Shown here: one piece after another, positions 43,594 to 51,493 of the stretch
How positions within the stretch are numbered: position 1 is the first letter of the stretch
Layout: the number at the start of each line of letters is the position of its first letter
Source: JANSWY01 sp965228955
GTDB lineage: Bacteria; Bacteroidota; Bacteroidia; Cytophagales; Cyclobacteriaceae
Assembly (NCBI GenBank): GCA_965228955.1
Contig: OZ245848.1
Coordinates: forward strand, 1,674,001 to 1,738,000
Direction: 5' to 3'
DNA: 64,000 bases
Notes under the pieces: model-generated
Told to the model about the DNA's origin: nothing
Databases searched by the model: none
Seen by the model: the letters and a program-made list of their open reading frames with translations, nothing else
Made by a program: the position numbers and the translations under genes

Positions 43594-44952
43594 ATGAATT
43601 CATTAAAAACACTTATTACAATATTTTCAATGGCTATTGTTTTCAATACAATAGGCCAGACGAATGAAGAGACTACTTTCCAATTACAAGAAATAATCGA
43701 CAACAGTTCACCGGATCGATTAGAAAAGGACATTCAAAAACTGGTAGGCTTTGGTACCCGTCACACATTGTCGGACACAGTATCGGAAACCAGGGGAATT
43801 GGTGCCGCAAGAAGATGGATCAAATCTGAGTTTGAAAAAATATCTGCCGATTGTGGAGGTTGCCTTGAAGTGACGTATCAAAAATCGATGGTAAGAAAAG
43901 GAGATAATGCCAGGATTGTGAAGCCAGTTCAGGTGGTCAATGTGATTGCGATTCAACGAGGAACGGAATTCCCAAATAGATATGTAATCATGAGTGGGGA
44001 TATTGATAGTAGAGTTTCAGATCCAAATAATTACACAGATGATTCTCCTGGAGCCAATGATAATGCAACAGGAATGGCAGGAGCAATGGAAGCGGCAAGA
44101 CTATTGACTAAATACAAATTCCCATCAAGCATCATTTATGTAGGATTATCAGGAGAGGAGCAGGGCCTGTATGGAGGTAAGTTTATGGCTCAAATGGCCA
44201 AAGAGGAAGGTTGGGATATCATTGGAGTTCTCAATAATGATATGATTGGAAATATCGAAGGAGTTGATGGAGTGATCGATAACAAATCATTCAGAATCTT
44301 TTCAGAACCGACTCCAGTGACAGAAACTGATGAAGAAAGAAGAAGACGCAGATACTATGGTGGAGAAATAGATGGAGTTTCCAGACAGCTTGCAAGATAC
44401 GTTCATAAAACCACCCAGACCTACATGCCGGGTATGAAACCTATGATGATTTATCGTTTGGATAGATTTGGTAGAGGAGGACATCATAAGCCATTCAATG
44501 ATGAAGGTTTTGCAGGAATCCGAATTATGGAAACTCATGAAAACTACAACAGACAACATCAGGATATTAGGACAGAGAATGGTATCAAATACGGTGATGT
44601 TATTGAGAAAGTGGATTTTGATTACTGTTCTAAATTGACCGCCGTAAATGCAATTAATTTAGCCTCATTGGCACTGGCACCACCGCAACCGAAGGATGTG
44701 AAAATAGGAGGGATTGTTCAGCCAAGTACAATACTTTCATGGAGCAAGGTAGATGCGAAGAACCTCAAAGGTTTTACGATCTACTGGAGAGACACCACTT
44801 CACCAATCTGGCAATATTCCAGATATGTAGGAATGGTAGAAGAGTTTACGTTAGAAGGAATTGTGATTGATAATTACTTGTTTGGCGTAGCTGCAGTTGG
44901 GAAAGACGGAACTGAAAGTTTGGTAGTTTTTCCAAGTCAGGTTATGCGTTAG
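43594..44952 (+). CDS. M28-family peptidase-like protein with altered first metal ligand
   Basis: 452 residues with a signal peptide (about 1-21). The M28 aminopeptidase core is clear: SGDIDSR, PGANDNATG with Asp156, GLSGEEQGL with Glu188/Glu189, NNDMIGN with Asp216 and His315 in ETHENYN. A C-terminal ~85-residue fibronectin-III-like domain follows. The first zinc-ligand His of the family is replaced: the usual GHxDSR is G-D-I-D-S-R, with Asp136 in place of His. It is probably exported; activity is uncertain. A 21-bp minisatellite starts 7 bp after the stop. Confidence 0.88.
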   Translation: MNSLKTLITIFSMAIVFNTIGQTNEETTFQLQEIIDNSSPDRLEKDIQKLVGFGTRHTLSDTVSETRGIGAARRWIKSEFEKISADCGGCLEVTYQKSMVRKGDNARIVKPVQVVNVIAIQRGTEFPNRYVIMSGDIDSRVSDPNNYTDDSPGANDNATGMAGAMEAARLLTKYKFPSSIIYVGLSGEEQGLYGGKFMAQMAKEEGWDIIGVLNNDMIGNIEGVDGVIDNKSFRIFSEPTPVTETDEERRRRRYYGGEIDGVSRQLARYVHKTTQTYMPGMKPMMIYRLDRFGRGGHHKPFNDEGFAGIRIMETHENYNRQHQDIRTENGIKYGDVIEKVDFDYCSKLTAVNAINLASLALAPPQPKDVKIGGIVQPSTILSWSKVDAKNLKGFTIYWRDTTSPIWQYSRYVGMVEEFTLEGIVIDNYLFGVAAVGKDGTESLVVFPSQVMR

Positions 44953-44959
44953 GGTGGTT

Positions 44960-45162
44960 GAAAGACAGATAACCATTGCAGAAAGACAGATAACCGTTGC
45001 AGAAAGGCAAATAACCATTGCAGAAAGACAGATAACCGCCGCAGAAAGGCAAATAACCGTTGCAGAAAGACAGATAACCGCTGCAGAAAGGCAGATAACC
45101 GCTGCAGAAAGACAAATCACCGGTTATATATGTTTCTGCAGTGGTTATATATGTTTCTGCAG
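44960..45162. repeat. 21-bp minisatellite with inverted terminal units
   Basis: Seven full units plus a part of an eighth (44960-45121), consensus GAAAGACAGATAACCxxTGCA, repeat every 21 bp. They are followed by two units in opposite orientation (45122-45142 and 45143-45162) with the core GGTTATATATGTTTCTGCAG. Units alternate AGA/AGG and CAG/CAA. The head units could pair with the inverted units into a long stem. Plus and minus frames are both open, but no gene is called. The 324-bp gap between the M28 gene and the ABC operon holds this array and the terminator. Confidence 0.95.
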
Positions 45163-45202
45163 AAGAAAGCCTTTATATTCTTAAGAGAGAAAAAAAGGAT
45201 AT

Positions 45203-45260
45203 AAAAAAAGGTTCCTGATGCTCATAGGTCGCCAAACCATATTTTGAGCCCTCAGGAACC
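45203..45260 (-). terminator. Terminator of the six-gene sigma/ABC operon
   Basis: On the minus strand GGTTCCTGA / TCAGGAACC (9 bp) with an inner GCTCA / TGAGC helper stem is followed by seven T. It begins 17 bp past the stop of the ABC permease gene. Confidence 0.85.
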
Positions 45261-45276
45261 AACCCTAATTCTAATG

Positions 45277-46107
45277 TTATTTAATGTCCTTGCGATTTAG
45301 TCGCCAGACAATTATTCCGATGAAAATACCTGTCCATGCCAGCGCAATTAATGTAGGTTGCCAAAGAATTCCACTCTGTACTTCCTGAAGGAAATACTTT
45401 GTGAAAGGAACCTCAATTAGTCCTGTGGTCATGTTATAGTAGCTGGAAGGAAGAAATGGTTCAATCCAGGCAGTGTTATCTTTCAAGGGAGAGTATTTCA
45501 AAATAGAACCTACAACTGGCTCGAGGATCAATGAATAGATCATTAGAAATACAATCACAAATCCAGTCTTTCGGATAATAATGGCCATCATCAATGCAAA
45601 GCAGCAATATTTAACCATATCCAGATAGTACAGGAAGAAGAACTCTAAATCTGCAAATATGAATTTTGCTTCAAATACGTGTGAGTAAATTGACCCCACT
45701 CCGAAACCGCATATAAACAGAAATATCGAGCTGACTAATCCCAACGCCAGAATCAATAGAATCTTAGAAGTAATGAATTCCTTCTTGCTGATTCCGTCAA
45801 TTATGTTTTGGCGCATTGTATTGAATGATAGATCATTCGTAATAGATATTACCACAATGAAAGCCACAAGAATCTTTACATATGTCCCCAGGAATGTGAT
45901 ATTATGCCAAACATCAGGGAAATCATATATTGGGATGATTGTGGGATCAATGCCATTAAAATCGGCTCCTTTCGACTTCAGGAATTCTAGAAAAAATACT
46001 CCTCCCGAAGAAATAGCCAATAGCGAAAATAGGTATAGACCGAGTAAAACCCAGAATACTCTGTAGTTTCTCAGTTTTAACCATTCTAAAGTAAGTGCTT
46101 TTACCAT
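45277..46107 (-). CDS. ABC-2 family transporter permease
   Basis: 276 residues with about six hydrophobic helices (approx. 17-36, 68-90, 115-140, 150-165, 170-190, 245-265), matching ABC-2-type permeases that work with a single ATPase. The gene starts 36 bp after the ATPase stop. It forms the membrane half of an exporter or self-protection pump. It ends at the terminator 45203-45260. Confidence 0.88.
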   Translation of the reverse strand: MVKALTLEWLKLRNYRVFWVLLGLYLFSLLAISSGGVFFLEFLKSKGADFNGIDPTIIPIYDFPDVWHNITFLGTYVKILVAFIVVISITNDLSFNTMRQNIIDGISKKEFITSKILLILALGLVSSIFLFICGFGVGSIYSHVFEAKFIFADLEFFFLYYLDMVKYCCFALMMAIIIRKTGFVIVFLMIYSLILEPVVGSILKYSPLKDNTAWIEPFLPSSYYNMTTGLIEVPFTKYFLQEVQSGILWQPTLIALAWTGIFIGIIVWRLNRKDIK

Positions 46108-46143
46108 ATCAATTGAGTTTTTTGATTTGAGAATTAATTAGGA

Positions 46144-47037
46144 TCAGTTTTCATCCAGGATTTTCAGGAATTCCTGTTCCAGTGACTTGGTCTGAGGAAG
46201 CAACTTCTTCAGTGTAATGTCATTTTCGAAACAGTACTGATTGATGTCTGCCGAAGTGAAGTTTTCTTCCAACTCTACTTTTACAGAACCATTCTCATGT
46301 AAAGCACTTTTGGTGCCTTTGAAAGTCTCAATTGATTTGAGTAATTGTGCATTGTCATCTCCGGAGATCTCCACAATATTGGTTTCTCCCAGGATGTCTT
46401 CAACTTTTCCATCATGTAGCTTTACACCTTTTCTAAGGATGCAAAAATGTGTACACACTTTCTGTACTTCATCCAGTAGGTGACTTGCAAAAATGATGGT
46501 CTTGCCTTGTCTGGCAATGTTCTTAATGATGTCTCTAACTTCAGCAATTCCTTGAGGGTCCAATCCATTTGTTGGCTCGTCCAGGATCATTACTGGTGGA
46601 TCATTTAAAAGAGCTGCTGCGATAGACAGCCTTTGTTTCATCCCCAAACTATATGTTTTAAAGGGATCGTTTCTTCTCTCGTAAAGATTTACTTGTTTGA
46701 GGACTTCATCTATTCTATCAAAACTGCATTCTTTAATATGTGCCGCAACCCTGAGGTTTTGCACTGCAGTCATGTAATTATAGAAACATGGGGTCTCAAG
46801 AATAGACCCTATTTTTTGTCGACTTTTTACTGGATCTTCTCCTCCAAACCATTGGTATCCACCATCAGTAGGAGCAACAACATCCAAAATCATACCTAGC
46901 GTGGTAGTTTTACCACTACCATTTGGACCAAGAATACCGTAAACCTGCCCACTGGTAATGGTTAGATTCAAGTTATTGACGGCCTGGATCCTCCCGTATT
47001 TTTTCGAGAGACCGTTAATTTCGAGTATTTTGTTCAA
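46144..47037 (-). CDS. ABC transporter ATP-binding protein
   Basis: 297 residues. Walker A GPNGSGKTT (37-45), signature SLGMKQ (130-135), Walker B VMILDEP (Asp153, Glu154) and the H-loop FASHLLDE are all present. The C-terminal ~70 residues are a variable domain as in antibiotic/peptide exporters (BcrA/CcmA type). Partner permease is at 45277-46107. The 27-bp gap to the DUF4252 gene places it in the same operon. Confidence 0.93.
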   Translation of the reverse strand: MNKILEINGLSKKYGRIQAVNNLNLTITSGQVYGILGPNGSGKTTTLGMILDVVAPTDGGYQWFGGEDPVKSRQKIGSILETPCFYNYMTAVQNLRVAAHIKECSFDRIDEVLKQVNLYERRNDPFKTYSLGMKQRLSIAAALLNDPPVMILDEPTNGLDPQGIAEVRDIIKNIARQGKTIIFASHLLDEVQKVCTHFCILRKGVKLHDGKVEDILGETNIVEISGDDNAQLLKSIETFKGTKSALHENGSVKVELEENFTSADINQYCFENDITLKKLLPQTKSLEQEFLKILDEN

Positions 47038-47064
47038 AGTAATTGAGTTTTTGTTTTTGACCTT

Positions 47065-47610
47065 TTAATCTCTTATTTCTCTTTCTACATAGTCTTCCTG
47101 GTTGTTATTTCTCCTGTTGTTATTCGTAAAACTGCCCAATTCAAATATGTTGATCATGTCGTTTTCTTTAAAGCCTTCCATAAGGGTTGGGATCTTTTGG
47201 AAACCAATTGTACCCTTCAGGAAAAACATTAGGAGATTATCACCATCCTGACCGAAAACACCTATCATTTCTTCCCTGCTGTCGTTCCCAAGTATGATAA
47301 GTGTCTGGCCACCTCCAGACATGCTTGCATATTCTTCAAAATTCCGGTCTTCATACCCTCTCATGACCTCTTTGAATTCGTTTCCTGCTGCTGTGGCTGA
47401 ATCCAATTGATAGATCAATAATTTCTGAATGTCATTTACCATTTCGTTGTAGTCTGGATTTTGCGAAATGTTTAACATTCTAAGCGTACTAGGGTAAAGA
47501 CAGAATTTGTAGTTGCTTCTATCTTCTGCAAATTCTTTTAAGGGAGCCTCCTGAGAGAATCCCTTGAAAGTTAAAGTTGCAATAAAAAATATTGTTATTG
47601 TTATTCTCAT
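47065..47610 (-). CDS. DUF4252-family secreted protein (second copy)
   Basis: 181 residues with a signal peptide (1-20, ending FSQ). The DUF4252 pattern is visible: FCLYPSTLRMLNI near the start, TLIILGNDSREEM and LLMFFLKGTIGF later. A basic, Asn-rich C-terminus (RRNNNQEDYVEREIRD) is added. Function unknown. It is one of two tandem family members, 9 bp after the first. Confidence 0.8.
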   Translation of the reverse strand: MRITITIFFIATLTFKGFSQEAPLKEFAEDRSNYKFCLYPSTLRMLNISQNPDYNEMVNDIQKLLIYQLDSATAAGNEFKEVMRGYEDRNFEEYASMSGGGQTLIILGNDSREEMIGVFGQDGDNLLMFFLKGTIGFQKIPTLMEGFKENDMINIFELGSFTNNNRRNNNQEDYVEREIRD

Positions 47611-47619
47611 TGTAAGTGC

Positions 47620-48147
47620 TTAGTTGCCGTCTCCGTCACCAATTTTACTTAGGTTTTCAAAACCGTCAACTTTCATGCTTTTAGCAATTTTTGAGATGTT
47701 TTTAAGGTCGATCTCTCCGTAAAGGCTAAGCAATACGAATTTTTCGTTTCCTCCAACTACCATGATCAGTTCTTCAATCTTACCATTAGTGTCTTTGATG
47801 GCGAACTTCATGTTTTCTTCAGCATCAGTCACAGTCATCAATTCATCATATCCTGACTTGTCAACTTCTGAAATTGCACTTTTATAAAGTTTGCTTGAAT
47901 CTTCTACTTTTTCTCCTACTAAGACTTTTAGACCTTTTAGTTTGCTAACTGCTTTAAGGAATTCTTCTTCTTCCGGAGAACCGGCCTCTAGTTCAGTGAA
48001 AAGCGAAAACATTTTTGCGCTCACTGAAACCTTTACAAAATCTTTGTTGTCAGCATACTTTTCCATGTAATTTTTTACAACTGCGCCCTGAGCAAATACA
48101 GCTGCTGACATTACTACTAAACTGAGTGTTACGATTACCTTTTTCAT
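47620..48147 (-). CDS. DUF4252-family secreted protein (first copy)
   Basis: 175 residues with a signal peptide (1-20, ending VFAQ). KNYMEKYADNKDFVKVSVSA and LIMVVGGNEKFVLLSLYGEIDL are the two conserved blocks of DUF4252. It is periplasmic, function unknown. It lies 6 bp after the putative anti-sigma factor and 9 bp before its paralogue. The family commonly stands beside ECF sigma genes in this phylum as far as I know. Confidence 0.85.
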   Translation of the reverse strand: MKKVIVTLSLVVMSAAVFAQGAVVKNYMEKYADNKDFVKVSVSAKMFSLFTELEAGSPEEEEFLKAVSKLKGLKVLVGEKVEDSSKLYKSAISEVDKSGYDELMTVTDAEENMKFAIKDTNGKIEELIMVVGGNEKFVLLSLYGEIDLKNISKIAKSMKVDGFENLSKIGDGDGN

Positions 48148-48153
48148 TTTAAG

Positions 48154-48576
48154 TTATTGATTAATAAGTTCTTCTGCTTTGTTAATTTTTTTCAATTCTT
48201 TGGAATACTCGTTGCTTTCATTCAGATTACTTGAAATCATCATGAGGGCATTCCTGGTTACTTCATAAGCTTCCTTGGGGTCCGTTACGGCAAATGGATC
48301 TTCTTTTCTGGAATCATTAAGTGCGATGAAGGCTACCATTAATCCTATAGTTATTGTGGCAGCAACCGACATCCATTGAATGCTTGGGAGTTTTCGTTTA
48401 CCAGGTGTAGACCCTTTGTAGGTCGATTGTCCAGCAACATCAATTGATCGGAAGTATTGACCGTCATTCGTTAATGATGGATTTTCTTTGAAATAAGATT
48501 TAATTTCTTTTTCCTCTTCCAGTGTAGTTTCACCTTCCCAGTACTTTTCCAGCAATGATTTAATTCGCGATTCCAT
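48154..48576 (-). CDS. Putative membrane-bound anti-sigma factor
   Basis: 140 residues. An N-terminal helical segment (LLEKYWEGETTLEEEKEIKSYF) is the typical opening of short Bacteroidota anti-sigma-like proteins, followed by a single membrane helix at about residues 68-86 and a C-terminal ~50-residue tail. It overlaps the sigma gene by 17 bp, which implies paired expression. The anti-sigma role is inferred from context; no ZAS zinc motif is visible. Confidence 0.7.
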   Translation of the reverse strand: MESRIKSLLEKYWEGETTLEEEKEIKSYFKENPSLTNDGQYFRSIDVAGQSTYKGSTPGKRKLPSIQWMSVAATITIGLMVAFIALNDSRKEDPFAVTDPKEAYEVTRNALMMISSNLNESNEYSKELKKINKAEELINQ

Positions 48577-49081
48577 ATGCTTCTACATTTTGCATTGTTT
48601 TTCTCACTTTCGTTCTTGCTCTGTGTAAGTTCACCTTTACCTCATCCAAACTGATTTCCAGTATATCTGAGATCTCCTGATAGCTCATCCCTTCCACCTC
48701 CCTAAGGTGAAAAGTATCTTTTTGTTTGTCGGGTAGCGAATCAACCGCTTCCCTAAACCACCTGTATTGGTCTTTGAAGATCACGTCTTCAGTGGTGGAA
48801 GACTGGTGCACCATTTCTTCCTGATAATCCAGAGTGGTAAATCTATTTGTGCGTAAGGCATCCAGACATCCGTTTCGCACAATTCGAAATACCCAAGCTT
48901 CCGGATTTTTTATCTCCTTCAATGTGTCCCGCTTGTTCCATATTTTCAGCAAGCATTCCTGCACCACGTCCTGGGCAGTTTCTGCTTCCTTTGTGATTGC
49001 GCAAGCGTACCGAAACATTCGGTCTCTCACAGGAAGGACTATTTCATTGTACAGTAATGACGATTTTGTTCTGGATGCCAT
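48560..49081 (-). CDS. ECF RNA polymerase sigma factor
   Basis: 173 residues if the ATG at 49081 is used; an in-frame ATG at 49108 adds nine residues. Region 2 shows the DVVQECLLKIW segment, and region 4 the HTH YQEISDILEISLDEVKVNLHRARTKV. It directs RNA polymerase to a stress or envelope regulon. It starts the six-gene operon sigma / anti-sigma / DUF4252 x2 / ABC ATPase / permease. The 228-bp gap to the divergent phosphatase gene holds no other gene. Confidence 0.93.
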   Translation of the reverse strand: MASRTKSSLLYNEIVLPVRDRMFRYACAITKEAETAQDVVQECLLKIWNKRDTLKEIKNPEAWVFRIVRNGCLDALRTNRFTTLDYQEEMVHQSSTTEDVIFKDQYRWFREAVDSLPDKQKDTFHLREVEGMSYQEISDILEISLDEVKVNLHRARTKVRKTMQNVEAYGIAN

Positions 49082-49309
49082 AATTACACGAATGACGACC
49101 AACCCCATTGAATGTTACAGGGGGTATGAAAAAAATATTAGAAAAATTTATTAACTATTGGTAATCAGTAATTTATGGTGTAAAAATAATTGATTTTTAT
49201 TGAAATAATACCTTTCTAGGTGATTCACCTATTTTTAAAAACTCAGTAAATCCCTCTTATATAGGGTTGCTCATCATTCTAATTTTGAGTCATAATTGAA
49301 ATTGTAACA

Positions 49310-50083
49310 ATGAAACTGACACAAGATTTGATTGACCAGCCAACAACAAATTATTACAAGATGTTACAGGATGAAAGTGTGGTGAAAAACCTTTTGCCAC
49401 AATCTTTCATTATCAATGCCCCAATGAATAGGGTAGGTGGTGATGGCTACCTGGTATACCGGAATATGGATTATACCTATGTAATCCTATTTGATTGTTC
49501 CGGACATGGGCACATGGCCAGCATGATGACCAGGAAATATCTTATGTGTCTAAGGGTTATTCTGGAGTCTAACCCTGGGCTGGAAGTTGGGAAGGTCTTG
49601 GACTTCTTACATGATAGCATCAAAGAGATGTTTTATTCTAAAGGAGGAAGTTCAATGGTTAGTAGTGGAGCAGATATTGGAGTAGTAAGGATTGACAGAG
49701 AGAAGAATATAATCACATATGCAAGCGCCAGGAGTCCAATATTGATTGGTGGTGAAAAGGAAGTTGCTGTTAAGAAATTAGACAGGGTACAGGTGGGTGA
49801 GCATTTTGATAAAGAGAGAAAATATACAACAGAGTCTATCCAATTGAGACGGGGAGAAAGTGTAAAGTTCTATTTATTTAGTGACGGAGCACCCGACTTA
49901 TTTGGAGGTCCGGATAATAAGAAGTTGAGAATAGATGGGATTAAATCAATGGTAGAGGCGAATATTGATTTGAGTATGGATGATCAGAAGAGTGCTATTC
50001 AAAATTATTTCTCATTCTGGAAGGGTGCTAATAATCAGTTGGATGACCTGTTGTTTTTTGGATTTGAGTTTTCGAGTAATTGA
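49310..50083 (+). CDS. PP2C/SpoIIE-type serine phosphatase
   Basis: 257 residues, nearly only the phosphatase domain. GGDGY (Asp45), DCSGHGHMAS (Asp62), SDGAPD (Asp192, Asp196) and QLDDLLFFG (Asp245, Asp246) are the metal and motif sites of the SpoIIE/RsbU-like family. Such enzymes dephosphorylate anti-sigma antagonists or similar partners. No sensor domain is fused. It is divergent from the ECF sigma operon. TAATTTTG at 49280-49287 is a possible -7 box. A terminator follows at 50120-50150. Confidence 0.88.
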   Translation: MKLTQDLIDQPTTNYYKMLQDESVVKNLLPQSFIINAPMNRVGGDGYLVYRNMDYTYVILFDCSGHGHMASMMTRKYLMCLRVILESNPGLEVGKVLDFLHDSIKEMFYSKGGSSMVSSGADIGVVRIDREKNIITYASARSPILIGGEKEVAVKKLDRVQVGEHFDKERKYTTESIQLRRGESVKFYLFSDGAPDLFGGPDNKKLRIDGIKSMVEANIDLSMDDQKSAIQNYFSFWKGANNQLDDLLFFGFEFSSN

Positions 50084-50119
50084 GTTTTAATATATAGGTT
50101 AGGTTAGATTGAGTTTTTA

Positions 50120-50150
50120 AACCTGCAAGAATGTCTTGCAGGTTTTTTTA
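50120..50150 (+). terminator. Terminator of the phosphatase gene
   Basis: AACCTGCAAGA / TCTTGCAGGTT form an 11-bp stem with a 3-base loop, followed by TTTTTTATT. It starts 37 bp after the stop. Confidence 0.88.
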
Positions 50151-50154
50151 TTGC

Positions 50155-51264
50155 TTAATCCATAACTACTCCTTGTGCTCTGCCACCTCCGGATACAGCT
50201 CCGCTGAAGCTATTGGTACATGCTCCAGCATAAGTGTTCCAAACTGTTGCATTGATTTGGAATTCCACATTGTTTCTTACAGAAGTCCATCCTACCCATT
50301 GAGCAAATGCCGGGTCACATGGATTGGCTAGTTGTGCTCTGTGCATGATTACAAAGCCACCTCTCGTAAGCGTTTTTTGGAATCTTCTTTCTCTCCATCT
50401 TCCATTGATCCATCTCCATCCTTTGGCATTGGAACCAAAACTTCTCCATAACCAGAAATTATTGATGTAAACTCTGGCTCTCAGACAGGTTGGGTGACCT
50501 GTGTTGTCGGTAAATTCCGTGCACATTCTAAAAGTTCTACAACCAGCAAGACCTCTTTCAGCCTCTTCACCGCTTTCAAAACTTACCTCACCTTTGATAT
50601 TTCTTACAGTATCAAGAATATTGATTTGACTTTCCTGATTGATAAAAAGTTGGGCATAGGTTTCAATACCGTATAGTTCTGCAGGGTTTTCTTCCCAGTT
50701 TGGTTTCTCTCCGGCATTAGCCAACCATTCATCATTTTCGGATTTGATTTTTTGCCATAAGGTTTCAATTGGAAGTTGATCAGATATTCCTTGTTGAACA
50801 TCCAGGTAATCAATTTCATCTTTTTCAAGAAGGTCCTCAATCATAAATGATACTTCTTCCTTATCATACTGATCTGTAATTTCAGGGTTTTGAAAAGCAA
50901 CTTCTATCAAAGCATCAATTTCATCACCATGCTTTTGTTGCCAAACAGAATCTGAATAGGCAACAGATTCATAAACTGGACGAAACTGTTTTTCTGAATT
51001 GACTACAATCATACCGTCTTGATGTTCCAATGATCGGATGTCGATGGAGCGAACGATTTCTTCTTTTGCAGCTTGGAGTGTTTTTACAGATTCCTGATAA
51101 GCAGAGGCAAACCGTTTGTCATCCATGAGGTCCGGTTGTTTTAGTGATGTCAGTTCGGCTGTACCAATTTTGGACTGACTAAAGTTTGGTTCAACGGAAT
51201 CAGATTCTTCCTGGCAGGCAGCAAATAGTGCTACCAAACCAATTAAAATAACTAGTTTTTTCAT
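50155..51264 (-). CDS. Lipoprotein of unknown function with Trp/Arg-rich C-terminus
   Basis: 369 residues. FAAC (Cys17) is a lipobox. The N-terminal ~200 residues are acidic and helical; the C-terminal ~130 are rich in Trp, Arg, Asn and Cys, for example CRTFRMCTEF, INNFWLWRSF, GWRWINGRWRERRF and CDPAFAQWVGW. I recognise no family. The Cys residues could form disulphides in the periplasm. It is preceded by a 229-bp gap in which I see nothing. Real gene, unknown function. Confidence 0.75.
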   Translation of the reverse strand: MKKLVILIGLVALFAACQEESDSVEPNFSQSKIGTAELTSLKQPDLMDDKRFASAYQESVKTLQAAKEEIVRSIDIRSLEHQDGMIVVNSEKQFRPVYESVAYSDSVWQQKHGDEIDALIEVAFQNPEITDQYDKEEVSFMIEDLLEKDEIDYLDVQQGISDQLPIETLWQKIKSENDEWLANAGEKPNWEENPAELYGIETYAQLFINQESQINILDTVRNIKGEVSFESGEEAERGLAGCRTFRMCTEFTDNTGHPTCLRARVYINNFWLWRSFGSNAKGWRWINGRWRERRFQKTLTRGGFVIMHRAQLANPCDPAFAQWVGWTSVRNNVEFQINATVWNTYAGACTNSFSGAVSGGGRAQGVVMD

Positions 51265-51493
51265 TGTGAATAATGGTTTTAATAATTGTTAAAGTGTTTT
51301 AATAACCTTACCAATTCACCTTAGAGACTTTGAGAGATTGTACTCAAAATAGCTGTGGATAGATGCTCAATGTATCTTGCGTAGATTAGTTTGGTTAATG
51401 CAAGAGTAGTGTAATAAGATATTATTACAGTTAACGGTTTAGTGATTGTCAGTTCCTATCGAGTGTTTGGTGGGGATATTTGAGGATTCGTTA

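Noticed and set aside
44851..45120. Minus-strand frame over the minisatellite and M28 end
   Set aside because: Open only because a 21-bp period keeps all frames open; it encodes a Cys/Leu repeat antisense to a real gene.
44960..45162. CRISPR-like periodic repeats
   Set aside because: The units are contiguous with no unique spacers, the period is only 21 bp, and no cas gene is present.
51265..51493. 229-bp gap before the Trp-rich lipoprotein
   Set aside because: No small gene, terminator or repeat was evident.
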